Shown in pieces: positions 51,540 to 58,161 of a stretch of DNA of 64,000 bases (its first letter is position 1; every line of letters begins with the position of its first letter). The DNA is from DATKRB01 sp036501425 (lineage in GTDB: Bacteria; Actinomycetota; Acidimicrobiia; Acidimicrobiales; RAAP-2), in NCBI GenBank assembly GCA_036501425.1, contig DASYAI010000032.1:1-64000 (forward strand), written 5' to 3'. The notes below the pieces were generated by a model, which saw only the letters and a program-made list of their open reading frames with translations, was not told the origin of the DNA and did no database searches. The translations under genes and the position numbers were made by a program.

Positions 51540-51590
51540 GAAAGACGCCCGTCCCACCACCGCAGGAACCGGGCGCCTTTCTTCAATTGT
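51540..51590 (+). terminator. Rho-independent-type terminator
   Basis: GAAAG (51540-51544), CGCCCG (51546-51551), a loop of 18 bases, CGGGCG (51570-51575), CTTTC (51577-51581), then TTCAATTGT. The nested complementary arms make a strong stem followed by a short T-rich tract. It would end transcripts of the nucleotidyltransferase relic. Confidence 0.6.
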
Positions 51591-51876
51591 CTCCCGAGGA
51601 AGCGGGCGCCCGGGGAGTGGCAACTCGACGACTCATCCGGGGTCGCTCGTCCGCTGCAGAAGCTCGAGACCTACGAGTCTTTGCTGGGGTTCCTGAGGCC
51701 GGTCCACGTGGTGGACGATCCCCCACGCCTCGCCCCTCGGGATTCGAAGGATCCGCTGTGGCCCGGTGGACTCACCTCCTCCCTGCATCCCTGGCACTTG
51801 CTCGGTGCCAACGACTCCACTTTACCCTCGCGGCGACCGCTGGGCGACGCCCTCCGCGGTCGGCAACGACGGCGGG
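51591..51876. other. Gap without a supportable gene
   Basis: About 285 bases between the terminator and the PPOX-type gene. No open frame has both a ribosome-binding site and protein-like sequence, and no tRNA-like fold is visible. Possibly remains of the same decayed module. Confidence 0.4.
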
Positions 51877-52314
51877 TCAGTTGCCGTAGATGCGGTCCGG
51901 GGCGATGAGCACGGCCACCCGGCGCTGCTCGGCCATGACCCGGTCGTACTCGTCCCAGTCGTCGTGGCTGCCACCGGCGGCCACGAAGATGGCCCGCAGG
52001 AGGAGGCGGAGCCGTTCGGCGTCCGCCCACGGCCGGGGGTCGTCGGGACCGGCCAGCTCGGCTCGCCCTTCGATCGCCGCCCAACGCCAGCCGGCGCGCA
52101 ACGTGGCCGTGACCTGCGGGCGCGCCCGGAGGTTCGCCAGCTTGACGGGTCCGTAGGTCACCAGCGCCAGCACCGGCTCGCCGGTGGAGGGGTGAGCAAG
52201 GATGCCGGCGTTGACGAGCGACGACTGGATGGTGCCGTCGGCCCGCAGCGTCGACACCACCGCCAAGCCGTGATCGCTTCGCCCCAGGGCCGCTGCTTCT
52301 TGCAGGGTCGTCAT
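51877..52314 (-). CDS. PPOX-class F420-dependent flavin/deazaflavin reductase-like protein
   Basis: 145 residues of the pyridoxamine-phosphate-oxidase-like split barrel (TIGR03618-like): LAVVSTLRADGTIQSSLVNA, YGPVKLANLRARPQVTATLR, WAAIEGRAELAGPDD, RVAVLIAPDRIYGN. Actinobacterial members often bind F420 and reduce quinones, biliverdin or nitro compounds. The substrate is unknown. It is divergent from the pyrophosphatase gene, with a 415-bp space holding the aptamer-like element. Confidence 0.85.
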   Translation of the reverse strand: MTTLQEAAALGRSDHGLAVVSTLRADGTIQSSLVNAGILAHPSTGEPVLALVTYGPVKLANLRARPQVTATLRAGWRWAAIEGRAELAGPDDPRPWADAERLRLLLRAIFVAAGGSHDDWDEYDRVMAEQRRVAVLIAPDRIYGN

Positions 52315-52466
52315 CTCTGCCTCCGGCTCTTCGATGGTGTCGTGATCCGGTCGGCGGCGAAATCCTCCCCGCGACCGGGGTTGGGGGGCGGTCGGCCCAC
52401 CCCGGCATGGTCGAGAGGGGCCGGAACGGCGCCGAGGACCACGGACCGCGGTCAGTGGTCAGACGG

Positions 52467-52521
52467 TACACTCAGGGTGGCGATGGAGCTCGCCCGGATC
52501 GCCGCTGGGGCTCGTCGCTCC
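52467..52521 (+). promoter_or_regulatory. Possible variant fluoride aptamer before the pyrophosphatase-enolase pair
   Basis: A -10-like TACACT (52467-52472) is followed after 6 bases by GGCGATGGAGCTCGCC (52479-52494). This is identical at 15 of 16 positions to the start of the crcB aptamer at 55596-55581. The P1 stem GGCG/CGCC is kept, and the loop GGAGC can pair with GCTCC at 52517-52521 as the pseudoknot. The joining segment CGCCGC also matches. It differs at conserved ligand-site positions: CTGAT is replaced by CTCGT and the final CTAC by CGGT. It is therefore a degenerate, divergent or coincidental copy. It would lie at the 5' end of a leader of about 210-250 bases. Confidence 0.4.
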
Positions 52522-52729
52522 GGTGCGTGCCTGAGGGCGGGAGCGGGAGCGGACGACGTGGTGCACAGAGGCCGCACGACTCGAAGCCGGCGGCCGACAC
52601 CGCTGTCATCGTCGGCGCTCGGATCTTCCGCTCGGGACGGGAACCCGGTCCGATCTCGTTCCTTCGCCGGCCAGGCGCGTCGCCGACGCGTCTCGCCGGC
52701 CGGCCAGGATGCTCACCGGAGCGTCGGAC

Positions 52730-53260
52730 ATGGCTGAGGACCGGGTCGAGGACGAGGTCGAGGTGATCGTCGAGATCCCCCGGGGCAGCCGGAACAAGTA
52801 CGAGTTCGACCACGACCGGCACGTGATCCGCCTGGACCGGCGCCTCTCGTCGGCCACCGTCTACCCGGCCGACTACGGCTTCATCCCCGATACCCTCGCC
52901 CAGGACGGCGACCCGCTCGACGCCCTGGTGCTGGTCGAGGATCCGACCTTTCCCGGTGTGCACATCACTGCCCGGCCCGTCGCCGTGTTCTGGATGAGCG
53001 ACGAGAAGGGGCCCGACGCCAAGGTCATCTGCGTGCCCTCCCACGAACCCCGCTGGAAGGACGTGTCCGACCTGGCCCAGCTTCCCATCGGGCTGGTCGA
53101 GGAGATCCGGCATTTCTTCGACGTCTATAAGGACCTCGAGCCGGGCAAGCAGACCTCCATCAAGGGGTACGAGGGTCGTGACGCCGCATGGCGCGAAGTG
53201 GCCGCGTCGCGCGAGCGCCAGACCGAGGCGGCGCGGGCGCTCCCCGAGGCCGGGCGGTGA
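52730..53260 (+). CDS. ppa: Family I inorganic pyrophosphatase
   Basis: 176 residues from ATG 52730 (ATG 52709 is also in frame). All hallmarks are present: VEIPRGSRNKYEFDH, TVYPADYGFIPDTLAQDGDP, the DGDPLDALVLV metal-binding motif, SDEKGPDAKVICVPS, and the HFFDVYKDLEPGK segment. It hydrolyses pyrophosphate with Mg2+, driving biosynthesis; family I enzymes are classically inhibited by fluoride. The stop overlaps the enolase-like gene's GTG (GTGA). With crcB on the other side this fits a fluoride-tolerance locus. Confidence 0.95.
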   Translation: MAEDRVEDEVEVIVEIPRGSRNKYEFDHDRHVIRLDRRLSSATVYPADYGFIPDTLAQDGDPLDALVLVEDPTFPGVHITARPVAVFWMSDEKGPDAKVICVPSHEPRWKDVSDLAQLPIGLVEEIRHFFDVYKDLEPGKQTSIKGYEGRDAAWREVAASRERQTEAARALPEAGR

Positions 53261-54528
53261 GCTACCGGATCACGGCGTTGGGCGCGATCGAGATCCTCGA
53301 CTCGCGGGGTCGTCCGACCCTCGAGGTGCGCGTGGAGCTCGACGGGGGGGCGGTCGGTGTCGCCGCAGTGCCCTCCGGTTCGTCGAAGCCACGCGGTGGA
53401 GCGGTCGAGCGCCGGGACTCGGACCCCGATCGCTTCGGGGGCACCGGTGTGCGCTCGGTGGTCGCCACGGTCGAAGAGGAGATCGCCGATGCCGTCGTCG
53501 GGACGGCCTGGGCCTCGCTCGAGGACCTCGATGCGGCGCTGTGTGCCCTCGACGGGACACCGAACAAGGAGCGGCTCGGAGGGAACGCCATCGTGGGCGT
53601 CTCGATGGCGTCGGCCCGGGCGTTCGCCGCTCGTGACGGGAGCCCGCTCCACCGTTGGCTGGCGTACCCGGGGGGGACCGCACGCCTTCCGGTTCCCCAC
53701 TTCACCCTGGTGAACGGGGGCACGAACGCGCACAACCGACTCGACTTCGGAGAGTTCATGGTGGCGCCGCTCGGTGCCCCCTCCTTCGCCGAAGCGCTGC
53801 GCGCCGGTGTCGAGATCTACGCCCGCCTGCAGACGTCCCTCGAGCGGATCGGCCTCCCTGTGCTGTTCGGGGACCAGGGCGGGCTCGTCCCGCCGCTGCA
53901 AGCGCCGGGGGACGTGCTGGACCTGCTCGCGGCGGCGATCGATGCCGCGGGCTATCAGCGGGGACCCGACGGGGTGGCGATCGCCGTGGACGTGGCCGCC
54001 TCGGACCTCCGGCAGGGTGACGGCCGCTACCTCGTCAACGGCACGCACTTCGACATGGTCGACATGGTCGACTACCTGGTGCACCTGGCGGACCGCTACC
54101 CGATCTGGTCGATCGAGGACGGCGTGGCTGCGGACGACGCGAAGGGGTGGGAGTTCCTGACCGAGCAGCTCGGCGAGCGGGTCCAGCTCGTCGGCGGCGA
54201 CAGCTTGGTCACGAGCCCGGATCGCATCTCCGAGGCCACCGCCCACCGCCGGGGGACGGCGGCGCTGGTCAAGGTGAACCAGGCCGGCACCGTGAGCGAG
54301 ACCCTCGAGGCGATCAGCCGGTGTTACCGCGGGGGGTTCGAGGCGATGGTGTCGCACCGTTCGGGCGAGACCACCGACGCGTTCATCGCCGACCTGTCGG
54401 TGGCGGCCGGCTGTGGCCAGATCAAGGCGGGCGCTCCGGCCCGGGGGGAGCGAGTGGCCAAGTACAACCGCTTGCTCGCCATCGAGGCCGAGGACGGGTC
54501 CCTTCCCTACGGCCGCCGTCGGGGTTGA
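53257..54528 (+). CDS. Enolase-like protein with altered active site
   Basis: 423 residues from GTG 53257, overlapping the ppa stop. Typical enolase sequence: IEILDSRGRPTLEVRVELDG, LVKVNQAGTVSETLEAI with Lys339, MVSHRSGETTDAFIADLSVA with His367, and metal ligands Asp245 and Glu287. However the catalytic Glu (GDEGG in E. coli) is Gln207 (FGDQGG), the third metal-ligand Asp (VGDDL) is Gly314 (VGGDS), the loop His of GGEHADN is Asn157 (GGTNAHN), and the mobile loop SGASTG reads SGSSKP. Normal phosphopyruvate hydratase activity is therefore doubtful. A second, canonical enolase is expected elsewhere. Confidence 0.85.
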   Translation: MSYRITALGAIEILDSRGRPTLEVRVELDGGAVGVAAVPSGSSKPRGGAVERRDSDPDRFGGTGVRSVVATVEEEIADAVVGTAWASLEDLDAALCALDGTPNKERLGGNAIVGVSMASARAFAARDGSPLHRWLAYPGGTARLPVPHFTLVNGGTNAHNRLDFGEFMVAPLGAPSFAEALRAGVEIYARLQTSLERIGLPVLFGDQGGLVPPLQAPGDVLDLLAAAIDAAGYQRGPDGVAIAVDVAASDLRQGDGRYLVNGTHFDMVDMVDYLVHLADRYPIWSIEDGVAADDAKGWEFLTEQLGERVQLVGGDSLVTSPDRISEATAHRRGTAALVKVNQAGTVSETLEAISRCYRGGFEAMVSHRSGETTDAFIADLSVAAGCGQIKAGAPARGERVAKYNRLLAIEAEDGSLPYGRRRG

Positions 54529-54595
54529 CCGGGCGCTCTCGCCCAGGGACCCTCACGACGCCACGGCGAGCAGGGCCGGGCCGGCACGACCCGGC

Positions 54596-55039
54596 TCACG
54601 CGGCGAGGCCGATCGCGAGCCCGGCCGCAGCCGCCCCGAGTCCGACCGCCAGGCTGAGCAGCACGTTGCCCGCCGCCGCCAGGAACCGACCGTCCTCGAC
54701 GAGCCGGACCGTCTCGAAGGTGAACGTCGAGAAGGTGGTGTAGGCGCCGCAGAACCCGGTGCCGAGCAGCGCCCGGTCGATCGGCCCGAGGTGGTCCCCG
54801 AGGGTGAGACCGGTCAGGAATCCCAGCAAGAGGGTGCCGCTGACGTTGACGACGAAGGTCCCCCACGGCACGTCCGACGCCACCCGCGTCGAGATGGCGC
54901 GGTCGAGCAGGTAGCGCGCCGGGGCCCCGACCAGGCCTCCGGCGGCCACGACCGCGAAGAGGCTCAGGGTCACCGCGGTGAGATCCTCGGGCTCAGCGCT
55001 CGTGGCGCCGGCGGGCGCGGCGGACGGCGAATCGGGCAC
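54596..55039 (-). CDS. crcB: CrcB/Fluc fluoride channel, second subunit
   Basis: 147 residues, four hydrophobic helices: LFAVVAAGGLVGAPARYLLD, VPWGTFVVNVSGTLLLGFLT, RALLGTGFCGAYTTFSTFTF and the last helix. The N-box GTFVVNVSG and the phenylalanine motif GAYTTFSTF are the Fluc pore signatures. It overlaps the first crcB by 47 bp. Paired crcB genes encode two-subunit dual-topology channels that let fluoride out of the cytoplasm. Confidence 0.92.
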   Translation of the reverse strand: MPDSPSAAPAGATSAEPEDLTAVTLSLFAVVAAGGLVGAPARYLLDRAISTRVASDVPWGTFVVNVSGTLLLGFLTGLTLGDHLGPIDRALLGTGFCGAYTTFSTFTFETVRLVEDGRFLAAAGNVLLSLAVGLGAAAAGLAIGLAA

Positions 55040-55508
55040 TCGTCATGCCGAGCCACACCGCCATCACCCCGGCGACCACGCTGGCCACCAGGTACGTGGC
55101 GGCAGCCTGCGGATGACCGTCGCGAACGAGCAGCGCGGCTTCTGCCTCGAGGGTCGAGAAGGTGGTGTAGGCACCGATGAACCCGGTGCCCAGCGCCGGC
55201 CGGACCAGGCGCGTTCGGGGAAACTGCTCGATCACGACGATCAGGACGAAGCCCAGGGCGGCAGCGCCGGACAGGTTGACCAGCAGGGTGCCCCAGGGAA
55301 ACCGGCCCGTAGGGGTCGGAAGGGCGAGGGACAGGGCATAGCGGCTCACCGCCCCGAGCATCCCGCCGAGCCCGAGGGCGACGACAACGGCCGGCTCGAC
55401 CGGTGGCGCCGGTCGCCGGCGGGCCACGGTGCCCAGCTGCTCGGGACCGCCGAGGTCCACGTCGGGATCGACCGGGATGCGGGGCTGGTCGCCGCTCGCC
55501 GAGGCCAT
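54993..55508 (-). CDS. crcB: CrcB/Fluc fluoride channel, first subunit
   Basis: 171 residues from ATG 55508, 4 bases after AAGGAGG. A hydrophilic N-terminal 45 residues precede the Fluc core LGLGGMLGAVSRYALSLALP, FPWGTLLVNLSGAAALGFV, PALGTGFIGAYTTFSTLEAE. Its positive-charge bias differs from the second subunit, as expected for antiparallel heterodimers. A fluoride riboswitch lies in its leader, so it is made when fluoride enters the cell. Confidence 0.93.
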   Translation of the reverse strand: MASASGDQPRIPVDPDVDLGGPEQLGTVARRRPAPPVEPAVVVALGLGGMLGAVSRYALSLALPTPTGRFPWGTLLVNLSGAAALGFVLIVVIEQFPRTRLVRPALGTGFIGAYTTFSTLEAEAALLVRDGHPQAAATYLVASVVAGVMAVWLGMTSARFAVRRARRRHER

Positions 55509-55548
55509 GGTTCCTCCTTCGTCGTTGCCCGGCAGGCGGGCAGGATTC

Positions 55549-55596
55549 GGGTAGGAGCTATCAGCCGTTGCGGCGGTTCTGGCGAGCCCCATCGCC
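55549..55596 (-). ncRNA. Fluoride (crcB-motif) riboswitch
   Basis: On the minus strand, 55596 down to 55549 reads GGCGATGGGGCTCGCC, then AGAACCGCCGCAACGGC, then TGATAGCTCCTACC. This has the hallmarks of the crcB motif: P1 GGCG/CGCC with the loop ATGGGGCT, the AAC-GC joining, P3 GCCG/CGGC, and the conserved CTGAT...CTCCTAC end. Loop GGGGCU can pair with AGCUCC to form the pseudoknot. It lies 40 bp before the first crcB start. TAGCGT just upstream serves as -10. Confidence 0.92.
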
Positions 55597-55622
55597 ATCT
55601 GCCACGCTAGCAAAGCAGATGG
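55595..55622. repeat. 8-bp perfect inverted repeat over the crcB promoter
   Basis: CCATCTGC (55595-55602) and GCAGATGG (55615-55622) frame a 12-base centre containing the crcB -10 element (TAGCGT on the minus strand). It may be an operator giving a second layer of control, or an accident of the promoter and the riboswitch 5' end. Confidence 0.6.
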
Positions 55623-55659
55623 ACGGTCGTCGCTCGAGACAGCACTCCGAACCCGCCCG

Positions 55660-56211
55660 GTGACCCAACCTCTGCTGTCGTTGACGCTGTTCCGGCACGC
55701 CAAATCCGAGAGCCCTGCCGGGCTGGGTGGGGACCCCGGCGTGAGTGGGGGCGCCGGTGAGGACGCCAACCGCCGCCTCACGCGCCGCGGTCGTCGGGTC
55801 GCTCGGACCATGGGGGGCTTCGTGTCCGGGGCGGGTCTGGCCCCCGACCTGGCGCTCACCTCTCCCGCCGTCCGGGCCCAACGGACGCTGGAGCTGGCTG
55901 CTCGAGCCGGGCGATGGGGGTGCCCGGTGCTGGTGCGCCCGGGGCTCTACGGCGGGGGCGTCGAGGAGGTGCTGGACGAGATCCGCGCCGTGCCCGTCGA
56001 CGTCCGCTCGCTCGTGGTCGTGGGCCACGAGCCGGTCCTTTCGGCGACCGCCTGCGAGCTGAGCGGCGCCGTCGACATAGCGCTCCCCACCGCGGCGATG
56101 CTCCGGCTGGCCCTCGGGATCGGGCGCTGGAGCGACCTCGAGCGGCGCACGGCGCGGATCGACTGGCTCGTCGTGCCTCGCCTGCTCGAACCTCGCTCGC
56201 TCGAGGGCTGA
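55660..56211 (+). CDS. SixA-type phosphohistidine phosphatase
   Basis: 183 residues from GTG 55660. Histidine phosphatase fold: the RHG-like start LTLFRHAKSES, the RLTRRGRRVARTMGG helix, SPAVRAQRTLELAARAG, and the second His in VVVGHEPVLSATACELSG. SixA proteins remove phosphate from His of phosphorelay or PTS-related proteins. It is divergent from the crcB operon and cannot be tied to it with confidence. Confidence 0.9.
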   Translation: MTQPLLSLTLFRHAKSESPAGLGGDPGVSGGAGEDANRRLTRRGRRVARTMGGFVSGAGLAPDLALTSPAVRAQRTLELAARAGRWGCPVLVRPGLYGGGVEEVLDEIRAVPVDVRSLVVVGHEPVLSATACELSGAVDIALPTAAMLRLALGIGRWSDLERRTARIDWLVVPRLLEPRSLEG

Positions 56212-56236
56212 TGCCCGCCGGGCGCCACCGGGTGGC

Positions 56237-57484
56237 TCACGACGTCGAGGTGCCGGTGCCCGGTAGCTCCTTGCCGCAGGTGGGCTTGCCGTTCCTGGGC
56301 GTAGGTACGTACTTCTTGTTCACGAACTCGTAGAAGTAGTAGCACATCTTCGGCGGGGCCTGACCGAAGTGCACGAAGGAGACCGGCGCCGCCAGTCCGT
56401 TGTCGTTCCAGTTCGACACGTTCCGCAGTTTCGTGATGAATGACGTACGAGTGGGGTTCTGGCCGGCCACCTGCAGTCCTTCGAGCGTCAGGTTGGCGAC
56501 CTGCCATCCGTCGATCGCTCCGAGGTCCGGTGTGCCTCCCTTGTACGACGGGTCGTACTTCTTGAGCCCGGCCAGCATGGTCTTGCCGGCCGCATCGGTG
56601 AAGGAGATCAGGGAGGGGAAGTAGGCGCCAGTCGAGGCGGTGATGTCGGCGGGGGTGCTGGTCACCTGGTTGGAGGGGCCGGCGTCGAAGACCACCTTGG
56701 TGTCGCTCAGCCCCTCCTGCTTGAGCGCGGTCGAGACCGCCAGGCTCGAGGAGAGCACGCAGGAGCAATTCGCCAGATCACACCCGGCCGACTTGAAGCT
56801 CAACGCGTAGGTGGTGAAGTTGACATCACCGAGCGGCACGACCGTGTCGTCGCAGGTCGACAGGCCCACCGACTTGTCCGCCTCCTCGAAGCTGGTCTGG
56901 GTCCGGGTCGACGACGGAGTGTTCGAGGCGATCTCGCTGACTTTCTTGACGCCGAGGGACTTGTAGAGGTTGGCGTAGTCCGTGTACGCGGGTTCGGACG
57001 GCGAATTGGGCCCCTCGATGTTGAACATGTTGGTGTTGGGCTGCTCGTACCACTCCGGGCCGTCGAGCTGGGAGCCGAGGACCGGGACCCCTGCCTTCTG
57101 CAGGTACGGGGCGGCCCCGAACATGAGCGCGCTGACCTCGGAGATGGCGAACACCGACTGGCTCTGCACGAGTGCCTTGGCGGCCGTCTCGGCGGTCGTC
57201 GACGACGACTGGGTGTCGGCCACCGACCAGATGATCTTTCGCCCGTCGACCCCTCCCGAAGCGTTGATCTGCTTGAAGCGGGCCTCCATGGCGGCCGGGG
57301 AGTCGGCGAAGGTGGACGACGCGTCTCCGGTCAGGTCGCTGATGATGCCGATCTTGACCGTGCCGCTGGTGATGCCCGGTGCACCGCCCCCCGCTGCCGC
57401 CGCGGGGAACGTCCCGGTCAGCCCCGACGCCACCAGCGTCCCCACGCTCACGAACAATCCCAACCACCGGAGCGGCTTCCGCAC
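56237..57484 (-). CDS. Branched-chain amino acid-type ABC substrate-binding protein (orphan)
   Basis: 415 residues from GTG 57484, 4 bases after GGGGGG. Signal peptide VRKPLRWLGLFVSVGTLVAS ending near AAA, with no lipobox. Type 1 periplasmic-binding fold: TVKIGIISDLTGDASSTFAD, PVLGSQLDGPEWYEQ, TYALSFKSAGCDLANCSCVL, DGWQVANLTLEGLQVAG. No permease or ATPase is adjacent, so it is an orphan binding protein. Two Cys-rich spots (DLANCSCVL, PTCGKEL) may form disulphides. Confidence 0.9.
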   Translation of the reverse strand: MRKPLRWLGLFVSVGTLVASGLTGTFPAAAAGGGAPGITSGTVKIGIISDLTGDASSTFADSPAAMEARFKQINASGGVDGRKIIWSVADTQSSSTTAETAAKALVQSQSVFAISEVSALMFGAAPYLQKAGVPVLGSQLDGPEWYEQPNTNMFNIEGPNSPSEPAYTDYANLYKSLGVKKVSEIASNTPSSTRTQTSFEEADKSVGLSTCDDTVVPLGDVNFTTYALSFKSAGCDLANCSCVLSSSLAVSTALKQEGLSDTKVVFDAGPSNQVTSTPADITASTGAYFPSLISFTDAAGKTMLAGLKKYDPSYKGGTPDLGAIDGWQVANLTLEGLQVAGQNPTRTSFITKLRNVSNWNDNGLAAPVSFVHFGQAPPKMCYYFYEFVNKKYVPTPRNGKPTCGKELPGTGTSTS

Positions 57485-57610
57485 CGTTCCCCCCTGTGCC
57501 TCTACCCCCGCGACCTCGCGGCGACCCGAAGTGGTGCGGGCCTGAGCACCCCGATGCCCGCCCCGGGGTCCCGTCAAACCTCCGACGTTCGCGGCCCGAA
57601 CCTCAGCGCC

Positions 57611-58027
57611 TCACGTGACGTTTCGGGTGCGGGGCGTGAGGAGGTGAGGTTCGGTATCGGGCTGGTCGAGGCCGAAGCTGATGATGCGTCGGGGGTGGAT
57701 CCGGATCAGCGATCGGTCCCGGCCGGGAGCCGGTTCCGAGGGGTCGGGGACCGCTTCGGCCACCCCGCGGACTTCGAGGCAACGGACCCGCCAGGGCTCG
57801 ATCGACGCGATGTCGTCCACGACGAAAGCGACCCTCGGGTCGACGGTCACGTTTCGGTACTTCTGGCTTGTCGACATGCTGAAGCCGCCGATGTCGATCG
57901 TGCCGAGCTCGTGGTTGAGCGAGAAGCCCACCGGGCTGACCTGCGGCGTGCCGTCGGGTTGGACGGTGGCGAGTCGCCCCAGGCGCTGAGTGCCCAAGTA
58001 CCCGCGCTCCGCGTCGGTGAAGCTCAT
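57611..58027 (-). CDS. PPOX-class F420-dependent protein (TIGR04023-like)
   Basis: 138 residues from ATG 58027. The split-barrel fold is clear: LGTQRLGRLATVQPDGTPQV, SPVGFSLNHELGTIDIGGFS, KYRNVTVDPRVAFVVDDIAS, CLEVRGVAEAVPD. Actinobacterial relatives bind F420 or FMN. A third F420-type gene in this window supports an F420-producing host. Physiological role unknown; monocistronic. Confidence 0.88.
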   Translation of the reverse strand: MSFTDAERGYLGTQRLGRLATVQPDGTPQVSPVGFSLNHELGTIDIGGFSMSTSQKYRNVTVDPRVAFVVDDIASIEPWRVRCLEVRGVAEAVPDPSEPAPGRDRSLIRIHPRRIISFGLDQPDTEPHLLTPRTRNVT

Positions 58028-58161
58028 GACGGCGGTCCCTCCCTCCGAGCGCGGTCCTGCCGGACGGCGGCCCGGTCGTGGTGCTTCCCCACCGTAGGAC
58101 CTCGACCCCGCTCGAAGTCAACGGGGCCGGGCCGGGCGTGGCCGGGCCGCGAGATGAGCAG

